Origin: an uncultured Frankineae bacterium
GTDB lineage: Bacteria > Actinomycetota > Actinomycetes > Mycobacteriales > SCTD01
Reading direction: 5' to 3'
DNA length: 64,000 nucleotides
Assembly (NCBI GenBank): GCA_902805775.1
Contig: CADCUB010000120.1
Location: 1 to 64,000, forward strand
Of this stretch, positions 28,532 to 38,488 are shown piece by piece. Every line of letters starts with the position of its first letter. Within the stretch, counting starts at the first letter, position 1. The translations under genes and the position numbers were made by a program. The notes under the pieces were generated by a model. The model did not search any database, was not told where the DNA came from, and saw only the letters and a program-made list of their open reading frames with translations.

Positions 28532-31500
28532 ATGTCGAGCGCCCTGGACCCGCAACCGGTCGGAGCGCAGCGCGAGCTGCACGACCGGCTGGCCCCGCTG
28601 CTGCTGCGCGACGCCCGCCGGCTGTCGCGGCGGCTCGAGGAGCTGCGACGGCGGCCGGACCGGCGTGCGGCGTTCGAGCGCGACCTCGAGGCCGCCGAGG
28701 AGCGGCTCGCCCGACGGCAGGCGGCGGTGCCGACCCGCATCGTCTACCCCGAGACGCTGCCGGTGTCCGAGCGGCGCGACGACATCGCCGCCGCCATCCG
28801 GGACGCGCAGGTCGTCGTGATCGCGGGCGAGACCGGCTCGGGGAAGACCACGCAGATCCCGAAGATCTGCCTCGAGCTCGGCCGGGGCGTACGAGGGCTC
28901 ATCGGCCACACGCAGCCCCGCCGGATCGCGGCCCGCTCGGTCGCCGAGCGCATCGCCGAGGAGCTCGAGGTCCCGCTGGGGTCGACCGTCGGCTACACGG
29001 TGCGCTTCCACGACCAGGTCGGGGACGACACGCTGGTCAAGCTCATGACCGACGGTGTGCTGCTCGCCGAGATCGCCCGCGACCGGGACCTCATGGCCTA
29101 CGACACGATCATCGTCGACGAGGCGCACGAGCGGTCGCTGAACATCGACTTCCTGCTCGGCTACCTCAGCCAGCTGCTGGTCCGCAGGCCCGAGCTCAAG
29201 CTGGTCATCACCAGCGCGACGATCGACCCGCAGCGCTTCGCCGACCACTTCGGCGGCGCGCCGGTGCTCGAGGTGTCGGGCCGCGGCTTCCCGGTGGAGG
29301 TCCGCTACCGGCCGATGGTCGACGACGACGTCGACCAGGTGCAGGCGGTCGTGGACGCGGTCGACGAGCTGTCCGGCGAGGGTCCCGGCGACGTGCTGGT
29401 GTTCCTGTCCGGCGAGCGCGAGATCCGCGACACCGCCGACGCGCTGAGGGCTGCGGTGCCGGAGGGCACGGAGGTCGTGCCGCTGTTCGCCCGGCTGTCC
29501 GCCGCCGAGCAGCACCGGGTGTTCGCGCCCCACCCGGGCCGGCGGATCGTGCTGGCGACCAACGTCGCCGAGACCTCCCTGACGGTGCCGGGCATCCGCT
29601 ACGTGGTCGACGCCGGCACCGCCCGCATCTCCCGCTACAGCCAGCGCACCAAGGTCCAGCGCCTGCCCATCGAGCCGATCAGCCAGGCGTCGGCGACCCA
29701 GCGCGCCGGCCGCTGCGGCCGCGTGGCACCCGGCATCTGCATCCGGCTGTACGAGGAGGACGACCTCCTCGCCCGTCCCGAGTTCACCGATCCCGAGATC
29801 CTGCGCACGAACCTGGCGTCGGTGATCCTGCAGATGACCGCGCTCGGGCTCGGCGACATCGCCGCGTTCCCCTTCGTCGAGCCGCCGGACCGGCGCAACG
29901 TCAAGGACGGCGTCGACCTGCTCGTCGAGCTCGGCGCGCTCGACCCGGCGCAGGACGACGCGCGTCGGCGGCTGACCCGGCTCGGGCGGACGCTGGCGCA
30001 GCTGCCCGTCGACCCGCGCCTGGCGCGCATGGTCGTCGAGGCCGACCGCAACGGCTGCGTGCGCGACGTGCTCGTCATCGCGGCCGCGCTGTCGATCCAG
30101 GACCCCCGCGAGCGCCCGCAGGACCGGCAGCAGGCCGCCGCCGAGATGCACGCCCGGTTCGCCGACGAGTCCTCCGACTTCCTGGCCTACCTCAACCTGT
30201 GGCGCTACCTGCAGGAGCAGCAGAAGGCGCTGTCGTCCAGCGCCTTCCGGCGGCTGTGCAAGAAGGAGTTCCTCAACCACCTGCGGGTGCGGGAGTGGCA
30301 GGACCTGCACAGCCAGCTGCGTCGTTCGCTGTCGTCGCTGGACCTGCGGCTCGAGCACAACCCGACGAACGCCGACGCGGTCCACGCGTCGCTGCTCGCG
30401 GGCCTGCTCAGCCACGTCGGGCTGCGCGACGTGGAGAAGCGCGAGTACGTCGGTGCACGCGGTGCCCGCTTCGCCCTCGTGCCGTCGTCGGCGCTGGCGA
30501 AGAAGGCCCCGCAGTGGGTCATGGCGGCCGAGCTGGTCGAGACCAACCGCATGTGGGGCCGGGTCGCGGCCCGGGTCGACCCGTCCTGGGTCGAGCGCGC
30601 CGGCGCCCACCTGGTGAAGCGGCACTACTCCGAGCCGCACTGGGAGCGCAAGCGCGCCGGAGTGGTGGCCTTCGAGCGGGTGACGCTGTACGGCATCCCC
30701 GTCGTCGCGCAGCGCAAGGTCGACTTCGGGCGCATCGCGCCGGTGCTCTCGCGGGAGATGTTCATCCGGTCGGCGCTGGTCGAGGGCGACTGGGACACCC
30801 GTCACGCGTTCTTCGCCGCCAACCGGGCGCTGCTGGACGACGTCGAGGAGCTCGAGCACCGCGCCCGCCGCCGGGACATCGTGGTCGACGACGAGGCGCT
30901 GTACGCCTTCTACGACGCGCGCATCCCCGCAGACGTCGTGAGCGGGCGGCACTTCGACGCCTGGTGGAAGAAGGCCAGGCACGAGCAGCCCGACCTGCTG
31001 ACGTTCACGATGGCCGACCTCGTCAGTGGTGAGGCGGCAGCGCTGTCGGCGCTCGACCACCCCGACGTGTGGGTGCAGGGCGACCTGCGGCTGCCGCTGA
31101 CCTACTCCTTCGAGCCGGGCTCGGACGCCGACGGCGTCACCGTCCACATCCCCGTCGACGTGCTGAACCAGCTGTCGCCGGAGGGCTTCGACTGGCAGGT
31201 GCCCGGGCTGCGGCACGAGCTCGTCACCGCGCTGATCAAGTCGCTGCCCAAGTCGCTGCGTGTGCGGTGCGTGCCCGCGCCCGACACCGCCGCGCACGTG
31301 CTCGCCGTCGTCGAGCCGCGCTCGCGCCCCCTGCTCGACGCGCTCGAGAGCGAGCTGCTGAACACCAAGCGGATCGACGTGCGGCGCGAGGACTGGCAGC
31401 TCGACAAGGTCCCGGACCACCTGCGCATGACGTTCCGGGTGGAGGACGCCCGTGGCCGCACACTGGCCGAGGGCAAGGACCTCGCGGCGCTGCAGCGTTC

Positions 31501-32389
31501 GCTGCGGCCGGAGGTGCAGCAGGCGCTGTCGGCGGCGTCGTCGCTGGAGCGGACGGGGCTGACGTCGTGGGACGTCGGGACGGTGCCGCGGGAGGTCACC
31601 CAGGGCAACGTGCGCGGCTTCCCTGCGCTCGTCGACGAGGGCAGCTCGGTGTCGCTGCAGGTGCTCTGGACGCCCGCCGAGCAGGTCGCGGCCCACTGGC
31701 GCGGGGTGCGGCGGCTCCTGCTGCTGAGCCTGCCGTCACCGGTCAAGGCGCTGCAGGGGCGGCTGACCAACGCCACCAAGCTGGCGCTCACCCGCAACCC
31801 GCACGGCAGCGTCGCGGCCGTCCTCGACGACTGCGCCGTGGCTGCGGCGGACGCCCTGATGGGCGCCTCCGGAGGGGTGGTGCAGGACGCGGAGGGCTTC
31901 GAGCGGCTGCGGGAGGCGGTCCGGCCCAGGCTGGTGCCCGCGCTCGAGGAGGTGCTGACAGCGGTCACCTCGGTGCTGTCGTCCTGGTACGACCTGCGCG
32001 CCCGCCTCGAGGCCGAGCGGAGGCCGGCGCTCGCGACCTCGGTGGCGGACATGCGCGCGCAGCTCGACCGGCTGGTCTTCCCGGGGTTCGTCACCGCGAC
32101 GGGCGCGTCACGGCTGGCCGACGCGCAGCGCTACCTGTCGGCGCTCGAGGTGCGGCTGCGCAAGCTGCCGGACGACCCGGCCCGCGACCGGCTCTGGACC
32201 GCGCAGGTGGCCCGCGTGCAGGCCGAGGTGGACGACGTCGCCCGCCGGGTGCCGGCGTCGCCCGCGCTCGAGCAGGTCCGCTGGATGGTCGAAGAGCTGC
32301 GGATCAGCCTGTTCGCGCAGCCCATGCGCACGCGCGGCCCGGTGTCGGACAAGCGCATCTACAAGGCCCTCGACGCGCTGCTGCCGTAG
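28532..32389 (+). CDS. hrpA: ATP-dependent RNA helicase HrpA
   Basis: A 1285-residue DEAH-box helicase, full length for HrpA. Motifs are I AGETGSGKTTQIPK, II IIVDEAHERSLN, III ITSATIDPQRF and VI TQRAGRCGRVAPG; the helicase-associated and DUF3418-type C-terminal parts follow. HrpA rescues stalled ribosomes in E. coli. ATG at 28532 follows GGAGATGAGG at proper spacing; ATG at 28526 is an alternative. TATCGT at 28516-28521 may be the -10. Divergent from the pgmB gene. Confidence 0.95.
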   Translation: MSSALDPQPVGAQRELHDRLAPLLLRDARRLSRRLEELRRRPDRRAAFERDLEAAEERLARRQAAVPTRIVYPETLPVSERRDDIAAAIRDAQVVVIAGETGSGKTTQIPKICLELGRGVRGLIGHTQPRRIAARSVAERIAEELEVPLGSTVGYTVRFHDQVGDDTLVKLMTDGVLLAEIARDRDLMAYDTIIVDEAHERSLNIDFLLGYLSQLLVRRPELKLVITSATIDPQRFADHFGGAPVLEVSGRGFPVEVRYRPMVDDDVDQVQAVVDAVDELSGEGPGDVLVFLSGEREIRDTADALRAAVPEGTEVVPLFARLSAAEQHRVFAPHPGRRIVLATNVAETSLTVPGIRYVVDAGTARISRYSQRTKVQRLPIEPISQASATQRAGRCGRVAPGICIRLYEEDDLLARPEFTDPEILRTNLASVILQMTALGLGDIAAFPFVEPPDRRNVKDGVDLLVELGALDPAQDDARRRLTRLGRTLAQLPVDPRLARMVVEADRNGCVRDVLVIAAALSIQDPRERPQDRQQAAAEMHARFADESSDFLAYLNLWRYLQEQQKALSSSAFRRLCKKEFLNHLRVREWQDLHSQLRRSLSSLDLRLEHNPTNADAVHASLLAGLLSHVGLRDVEKREYVGARGARFALVPSSALAKKAPQWVMAAELVETNRMWGRVAARVDPSWVERAGAHLVKRHYSEPHWERKRAGVVAFERVTLYGIPVVAQRKVDFGRIAPVLSREMFIRSALVEGDWDTRHAFFAANRALLDDVEELEHRARRRDIVVDDEALYAFYDARIPADVVSGRHFDAWWKKARHEQPDLLTFTMADLVSGEAAALSALDHPDVWVQGDLRLPLTYSFEPGSDADGVTVHIPVDVLNQLSPEGFDWQVPGLRHELVTALIKSLPKSLRVRCVPAPDTAAHVLAVVEPRSRPLLDALESELLNTKRIDVRREDWQLDKVPDHLRMTFRVEDARGRTLAEGKDLAALQRSLRPEVQQALSAASSLERTGLTSWDVGTVPREVTQGNVRGFPALVDEGSSVSLQVLWTPAEQVAAHWRGVRRLLLLSLPSPVKALQGRLTNATKLALTRNPHGSVAAVLDDCAVAAADALMGASGGVVQDAEGFERLREAVRPRLVPALEEVLTAVTSVLSSWYDLRARLEAERRPALATSVADMRAQLDRLVFPGFVTATGASRLADAQRYLSALEVRLRKLPDDPARDRLWTAQVARVQAEVDDVARRVPASPALEQVRWMVEELRISLFAQPMRTRGPVSDKRIYKALDALLP

Positions 32390-32510
32390 GGGGCGGCGCT
32401 GCTGCCTGCAGAGGGAGCCCGTCGCTCGTCGCCCGTTGCCGGACGCCCGTCCCCGTCATCCGTCGCCGGACGCCGCAACGCGGGCTGGGCAGCACGAGCT
32501 CACCCGCCTA

Positions 32511-32542
32511 CGGAACTGCCCTCGGAAGTGAGGGCAGTTCCG
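32511..32542. repeat. Palindromic repeat, copy 1
   Basis: CGGAACTGCCCTC, a 6-base loop (GGAAGT), then the exact reverse complement GAGGGCAGTTCCG. Flanked by CTA on the left and CAGGC on the right, the same as copy 2. Confidence 0.8.
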
Positions 32543-32577
32543 CAGGCCGGCCGCAGGACCGCCTCTCTGCCCGGCTA

Positions 32578-32609
32578 CGGAACTGCCCTCGCAGGTGAGG
32601 GCAGTTCCG
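32578..32609. repeat. Palindromic repeat, copy 2
   Basis: The same 13-bp arms as copy 1 with the loop GCAGGT. The start is 67 bases after copy 1, and similarity continues beyond the palindrome (GCAGGC... CCGCAG), so the unit looks duplicated in tandem. No T-tract follows. Confidence 0.8.
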
Positions 32610-32721
32610 CAGGCAGCCCGCAGAGACCCGGCCGCTGCGCCGCGGCCGAGGTCGGACGCAACCTGCGGGCGCTCGGCCGCGTCCTGCTCGACGGAAGACC
32701 CCAGCGCCCGAGGAGCCCGTC

Positions 32722-33693
32722 GTGTCCCGCACCACCGTCCCCCCGTCCACGCGGACGACCGCCGCCGGACTCACTGCAGTGGCCCTGCTCTTGACCGGGT
32801 GCGGGGTCGACAGCCCACGTGTGCGCGTGGTGGTCGCCGAGCGCTCGCCCGCCCCCACCGCGGTCGTCCCCACCGTGGTCGCGCCCTCCCCGACGGCCAC
32901 CCCGACCTCCCCGACGGCCACCCCGGCCATGCCGACGGCTGCTCCGACCGGCAGCGCGTCGCCGTCCGCCGTCGCTCCGACGCCGGGCGCCTCCCTCACC
33001 CCGGCAGCCCCCTCCGCTCCGCCGCCGACATCGCCGCCCGCCTCAGCGCCGGCAGTCGACGTCGCCGCCGTGCAGCGCCGGTTGGTCGAGCTCCGCTACT
33101 ACGCGGCGGAGGTCGACGGACGACCGGGTCCCGCGCTGCGCAGCGCCGTCATGGCGTTCCAGAAGGTCAACGGCCTGACGGCCGACGGCGTGGTCGGCCC
33201 CCGGACCCTCGCTGCCCTGGACTCGCCGCGCTCGCCCGTCCTGAGGACGTCCTCACCCGCCGACCGCGTCGAGGTCGACCTCGACCGGCAGGTGCTGCAC
33301 GTCGTCGAGGACGGACGGGTCGTGCGGACCATGGCGGTGAGCTCAGGCAACGGCGAGAGCTACCGGCAGGAGGACGGCACCCGTGCGCGGGCGCTCACGC
33401 CGGTCGGCACGTACCGGATCGAACGGCGCATCGTCGGCGTCCGCGAGGCCGACCTGGGCACGCTGTACGACCCGCAGTACTTCCACCGCGGCTGGGCCAT
33501 CCACGGCTCGGAGAGCGTCCCCGCCTGGCCGGCCAGCCACGGCTGCGTCCGGGTCAGCCGGGCCGACGCTCGGGCCCTGCTCCGGCTGATCGACGTCGGG
33601 ACGACGGTGCACCTCCACGGCGGCACGCACGTCTTCTCGGCCGGCAGCCGGGCGGCCGGAACGAGCACCCCGACCGGTGACGCCACCGGCTGA
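32722..33693 (+). CDS. L,D-transpeptidase lipoprotein with peptidoglycan-binding domain
   Basis: A 323-residue exported protein. The N-terminus has a lipobox ALLLTGCG, so it should be anchored after the signal peptide. Residues about 40-110 form a Pro/Thr/Ala/Ser linker. A PG_binding_1 domain follows (VQRRLVELRYYAAEVDG ... DGVVGPRTLAAL), then the YkuD catalytic domain with HGSESVPAWPASHGCVRVS (His and Cys active site). It probably cross-links or remodels peptidoglycan by 3-3 bonds. The start is GTG. Confidence 0.92.
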   Translation: MSRTTVPPSTRTTAAGLTAVALLLTGCGVDSPRVRVVVAERSPAPTAVVPTVVAPSPTATPTSPTATPAMPTAAPTGSASPSAVAPTPGASLTPAAPSAPPPTSPPASAPAVDVAAVQRRLVELRYYAAEVDGRPGPALRSAVMAFQKVNGLTADGVVGPRTLAALDSPRSPVLRTSSPADRVEVDLDRQVLHVVEDGRVVRTMAVSSGNGESYRQEDGTRARALTPVGTYRIERRIVGVREADLGTLYDPQYFHRGWAIHGSESVPAWPASHGCVRVSRADARALLRLIDVGTTVHLHGGTHVFSAGSRAAGTSTPTGDATG

Positions 33694-33732
33694 GGCCCCG
33701 GCCTGGGCCGTACGGGCGCACCCGACCCGCGG

Positions 33733-33939
33733 TCAGCGGACCGGACGCTCGAAGGTCGCCAGCAGGCCGTCGGTGCCACCGGGACCGATCCGGCCCTTGA
33801 CGGTGACCGAGGTGAGGGCCTTGAGCTGCCAGCCCTCACGGGCGTGGTCGTTGAGGACCTTCTCCACCTTGCCACCGCTCATCTTCCCGCCGACCAGGCC
33901 CTCCCGGATCTCGACCACCGAGTACTCGTAGCGCTGCAC
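33733..33939 (-). CDS. DUF4177 small protein
   Basis: A 68-residue protein reading VQRYEYSVVEIREGLVGGK, then KVEKVLNDHAREGWQLKALTSVTV, the DUF4177 pattern of a small alpha/beta protein of unknown role. GTG at 33939 has AGGAGCG upstream; the longer ORF in the track is antisense to the kinase gene. Divergent from the HipA-like gene. Confidence 0.8.
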   Translation of the reverse strand: MQRYEYSVVEIREGLVGGKMSGGKVEKVLNDHAREGWQLKALTSVTVKGRIGPGGTDGLLATFERPVR

Positions 33940-34005
33940 GTCCGCTCCTGACTGTCCGGGCGACCCGGTGGCCGCCACGTGAGCAGAGTGCCCGCCCCCG
34001 GCTGG

Positions 34006-34011
34006 CACGAT
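34006..34011 (+). promoter_or_regulatory. Putative -10 (CACGAT) of the HipA-like gene
   Basis: CACGAT ends six bases before the GTG at 34018 and supports that start over GTG 33979. Confidence 0.35.
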
Positions 34012-34017
34012 GTCGCG

Positions 34018-34764
34018 GTGCTCCGGACGGTGACGGCTCTGCGCTACGTGATGCCGCTGCGCGAGGGCGGCTCGCTGCCGGGGATCATGGAGGCGGACGA
34101 CCTCGGCACCTGGGTGGTGAAGTACGTCGGCGCCGGACAGGGGCGCAAGGTCCTGGTCGCGGAGGTGCTGGTCGGTGAGCTCGCCCGCAGCCTGGGCCTG
34201 CCGGTGCCCGAGCTCGTCCTGGTCGACGTCGACCCGGTGCTCGGCCGGGCCGAGCCCGACGAGGAGGTGCAGGACCTCCTGCGCGCCAGCCCGGGGATCA
34301 ACCTGGGCACCGACTACCTGCCCGGCGCCCTGGGGTTCGACCCCAACGCGCACGTCGTCGATCCCGACCTCGCCAGCAGGGTCCTGTGGCTGGACGCGCT
34401 CGTCGGCAACGTCGACCGCAGCTGGCGCAACCCCAACCTGCTGATGTGGCACCGCCGGCTCCACCTCATCGACCACGGCGCCTGCCTGGTGTTCCACCAC
34501 GACTGGTCCCGTGCCGAGCGGGCGGCGACCCGGCCGTACGCCGCGGACGACCACGTCCTGGCCGGGCAGGCGACGCGGCGGGCGCAGGCCGGGGAGGCGC
34601 TGGCGGCGCAGGTGACCCGCGAGCGGCTCGAGCGGGCGGTCGCGCTGGTGCCCGGCGTCTGGCTGGAGGACGAGCCGGGCTTCGCCGACGCCGACGCGGT
34701 GCGGGCCGCCTACGTCGACCACCTGCTGCGCCGCCTCGACGCACGTGAGGTCTGGCAGCCGTGA
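34018..34764 (+). CDS. HipA-like kinase family protein
   Basis: A 248-residue protein of the short HipA-like family. The start MLRTVTALRYVMPLREGGS matches the family beginning. Kinase-like parts are WVVKYVGAGQGRK (ATP-binding Lys), VGNVDRSWRNPN (catalytic Asp and Asn) and HLIDHGACLV (metal-binding Asp). Classical HipA toxins phosphorylate glutamyl-tRNA synthetase; this short form lacks the HipB partner and is paired with DUF3037, overlapping by GTGA. The function of the pair is not known to me. Confidence 0.85.
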   Translation: MLRTVTALRYVMPLREGGSLPGIMEADDLGTWVVKYVGAGQGRKVLVAEVLVGELARSLGLPVPELVLVDVDPVLGRAEPDEEVQDLLRASPGINLGTDYLPGALGFDPNAHVVDPDLASRVLWLDALVGNVDRSWRNPNLLMWHRRLHLIDHGACLVFHHDWSRAERAATRPYAADDHVLAGQATRRAQAGEALAAQVTRERLERAVALVPGVWLEDEPGFADADAVRAAYVDHLLRRLDAREVWQP

Positions 34765-35132
34765 GCCGCGTCGTCTTCGAGTACGCCCTGGTGCGTGCGT
34801 CCCCGCGGGTCGACCGCGGGGAGTGCGTCAACGTCGGTGTGGTCCTGTACTGCCAGGCCCGCGACTTCCTGGCGGTGCAGGTGCACGTCGAGCCGCAGCG
34901 GCTGCGGCTGCTCGACGCCTCGGTCGACGTCGACGGCGTGACCGGTGCCGCTGCAGCGCTGCAGCGCACGTGCGCGGGGGAGGGGCCTGCGGGGGCGACG
35001 TCGCTCGGGCAGCGCTTCCGGTGGCTCACGTCGCCCCGGAGCACGGTGGTGCACACCGGTCCGGTGCACAGCGGCCTGACCGACGACCCGCGGGTCGAGC
35101 TGGGGCGGCTGGTCGACGTGCTGGTGCGCTGA
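34761..35132 (+). CDS. DUF3037 domain-containing protein
   Basis: A 123-residue protein beginning SRVVFEYALVRASPRVDRG, then ECVNVGVVLYCQARDFL, the DUF3037 core. The GTG overlaps the HipA-like stop, so the two are translationally coupled. DUF3037 next to a HipA-like kinase is a recurrent arrangement; the role, possibly a regulator or partner of the kinase, is unproven. Confidence 0.87.
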   Translation: MSRVVFEYALVRASPRVDRGECVNVGVVLYCQARDFLAVQVHVEPQRLRLLDASVDVDGVTGAAAALQRTCAGEGPAGATSLGQRFRWLTSPRSTVVHTGPVHSGLTDDPRVELGRLVDVLVR

Positions 35133-35142
35133 CCCGGCAGGG

Positions 35143-36432
35143 TCAGCTCGACCGGCGGCGTCCGGACGTGAGCATGCTGCCCAGCCAGGCGGTGAGCAGG
35201 AACGCCGCGGGCGCCAGGTCGACCAGCGGGTCGGACGCGCCGGTCGTCGACCGGGACGGCACGGCGAGCAGCGTCGCCGGCTCGGCCTCCTGCGGGCCGG
35301 AGGCCGTCGCCGTCCGCCCGAGCAGGCGGTCGAGGGGAGAGGTCAGCGCGACCAGCTCGCCGGAGGTCCCGGCGGCGATGCCCACCGGCGGGGCGATGAC
35401 GGGGGCCGGCACCGGGGCCGGACCGGCGAGCGCGCTGAGCGGCGAGGACCCCCAGCTCAGTGACGGGAGGTAGCCGCTGCGACCGTTGCCGAGGAAGCCG
35501 CCGGACGAGCCCGAGCCGGTGCCGGATGAGATCTCAGCGCCGGGGGTGGTCGGGACCACAGGCGCGGGTGACCGCGTCGTGGCGCCACCGACGGAGACGC
35601 GCCGCGGCGACTCGAGAGGCCGCGGACCGGCGGTGCGGCCGCCGGTCGGGCCGGCAGCCGTCGGGTCGGCCGTGCGGGTCGGTGTGCCGGTCGGATCGGG
35701 GGTGGGGCCGGCGCTGCCGCCCGGAGTCGGACCGGTGGACCCGCCCGGGGTCGGCCCCGCAGTGGGATCCGGGCTCGGCGTGGGGCTCCCGGACCCGCCC
35801 GGAGTCGGACCTGCACTGCCGCCGGGGGTGGGGCTCGCACTGCCGCCGGGGGTGGGGCTCGCAATGACGTCGGGGGTGGGGCTCGCGCTGCCGTCGGGGG
35901 TGGGGCTCGCGCTGCCGTCGGGGGTGGGGCTCGCGCTGCCGCCGGGCGTGGGGCCGGCCGTCCCGCCCGGGGTCGGCTCCGGCGTGGGCGTGCCACCCGT
36001 CGTGGCGCCGCACGCTGCGAGGGTCAGCGCCGCGTCGGCAGCGCGGGCGCCGTCGACCACCACCTCGACCTCGACACGGGGGTCGTCGTCGGGCACCGCC
36101 TGCGCGTCGAGCGCGACGAGGAGGTCCCCGTCGGTGAGCGCGAGCGTGGCCGTCGTGCCGGCCGCCGCCCCGCCCGCCGGACCGTCACCGGCCCCGGGCA
36201 GCGCGGGCACGACGTCGCCGGAGGCCACCGAGACGACCGTCACCGCGGCCGGGTGCTCGCCCTCGCCCAGCCCGGACACCGCGAGCACCACACCGCAGGT
36301 CTCGGCGGCTGCCGTCACGCCGACCGAGGTGGCGGCGTGGGCGGGCAGGCTCAGCGCGAGCGTCACCGGCACGACGGCCAGGCCGGCAGCGGCCAGGCGC
36401 CGCCGGACAGCCGAGCGCACGGGGAGGGACAC
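35143..36432 (-). CDS. Secreted repetitive Pro/Thr/Gly-rich surface protein
   Basis: About 429 residues. A signal peptide (RRRLAAAGLAVVPVTLALSLPAHA) is followed by a globular part with two Cys (AAETCGVVLAV and LAACGATT). Residues about 150-260 are octapeptide repeats of the type GSASPTPD/GSAGPTPG. A disordered stretch follows, and the C-terminus has a hydrophobic segment (LVDLAPAAFLLTAWLGSML) with TSGRRRSS behind it, a membrane anchor without an LPxTG motif. The start GTG at 36432 is chosen because it leads directly into the signal peptide; GTG at 36453 is possible. Function unknown. Confidence 0.75.
   Translation of the reverse strand: MSLPVRSAVRRRLAAAGLAVVPVTLALSLPAHAATSVGVTAAAETCGVVLAVSGLGEGEHPAAVTVVSVASGDVVPALPGAGDGPAGGAAAGTTATLALTDGDLLVALDAQAVPDDDPRVEVEVVVDGARAADAALTLAACGATTGGTPTPEPTPGGTAGPTPGGSASPTPDGSASPTPDGSASPTPDVIASPTPGGSASPTPGGSAGPTPGGSGSPTPSPDPTAGPTPGGSTGPTPGGSAGPTPDPTGTPTRTADPTAAGPTGGRTAGPRPLESPRRVSVGGATTRSPAPVVPTTPGAEISSGTGSGSSGGFLGNGRSGYLPSLSWGSSPLSALAGPAPVPAPVIAPPVGIAAGTSGELVALTSPLDRLLGRTATASGPQEAEPATLLAVPSRSTTGASDPLVDLAPAAFLLTAWLGSMLTSGRRRSS
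35819..35962. repeat. 24-bp tandem repeat inside the surface protein gene
   Basis: Six head-to-tail 24-base units of the type CCGTCGGGGGTGGGGCTCGC..., nearly identical for units 1-5 and diverged for unit 6. Degenerate copies extend on both sides (about 35690-35990). They encode the PTPx octapeptides and could change in number by slippage. Confidence 0.8.
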
Positions 36433-36519
36433 CCCGTCAGAGTACGGGCGCACCGCCGAACAGGGAAACCCGGTCGAGCGCTCCAGATCGCGGAGCGTCG
36501 TGCCGAAGACGAGCCCGGT

Positions 36520-37791
<1,272 letters not shown>

Positions 37792-37960
37792 GGTGCGGTC
37801 CTCCGACAGGTCAGCCGGCCCACGGCCTCCGGGGGATCGCCCCGTCGTACGGTGCCGGCGTGCGGGTGGGTGCAGATCTCGACGAGGGAGTGGGCGAGGT
37901 GCTCCTCCCGGTGCTCGGAACCGTACCCGGTGCCCTTCCGCCCCGGCAGGGGCGCCGCCC

Positions 37961-38488
37961 GTGACCGAGGAGCACGACGCACCGCTGGTCGTCACGCTGC
38001 TGCTCGACCCGCAGGCCTCGGCGCGCTTCGACGCCCTGCGGCGGGCGCACTTCCCGCCCGAGCGCAACCACCTGCAGGCGCACGTCACCCTCTTCCACGC
38101 ACTGCCCGGCGCGCAGCTGGCCCGGGTGCGGAACGACCTGGCGCAGGTCGCGCAGCGGCCGCCGTTCCCGGTCACGGTGGCCCGCGTGCGCAGCCTCGGC
38201 CGCGGGGTGGCCTACGACCTGCGGGACGCGGAGCTGGACGCCGTCCGCGCCGAGCTGGCCCGGCGCTGGGCGGCGGAGCTGACGCCGCAGGACGCCCGGC
38301 CGCACCGGGCGCACGTGACCGTGCAGAACAAGGTGGACCCGCACACCGCCCGCGCACTGCTGGCCGAGCTGCAGACCGGCTTCGCGCCGTACGCCGTGAC
38401 CGCCGTGGGGCTGGCGCTGTGGCGCTACCTCGGCGGTCCGTGGGAGCCGCTCGGCGACTACCGCTTCTCGCCGGCCGCGACCGGGTGA
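37961..38488 (+). CDS. 2'-5' RNA ligase family protein
   Basis: A 175-residue two-histidine phosphoesterase. The two HxT motifs are QAHVTLFHALPG and RAHVTVQNKVD. Family members act on 2',5' linkages or cyclic phosphates of RNA; the substrate here is unknown. The start is GTG at 37961 (VTEEHDAPLVVTLLLD). The last 31 bases overlap the convergent NADH dehydrogenase gene. Confidence 0.87.
   Translation: MTEEHDAPLVVTLLLDPQASARFDALRRAHFPPERNHLQAHVTLFHALPGAQLARVRNDLAQVAQRPPFPVTVARVRSLGRGVAYDLRDAELDAVRAELARRWAAELTPQDARPHRAHVTVQNKVDPHTARALLAELQTGFAPYAVTAVGLALWRYLGGPWEPLGDYRFSPAATG

Larger units (their letters stand above)
32390..32721. other. Intergenic region with paired palindromes
   Basis: A 332-base stretch between hrpA and the L,D-transpeptidase gene has no convincing gene. 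It holds two near-identical palindromic units at 32511 and 32578 (described separately), and a GC-rich leader before the GTG of the next gene. No tRNA fold was seen. Confidence 0.6.

Noticed and set aside
28493-31696. 1067-residue minus-strand ORF
   Set aside because: Antisense shadow of hrpA, whose helicase motifs are complete in the plus frame.
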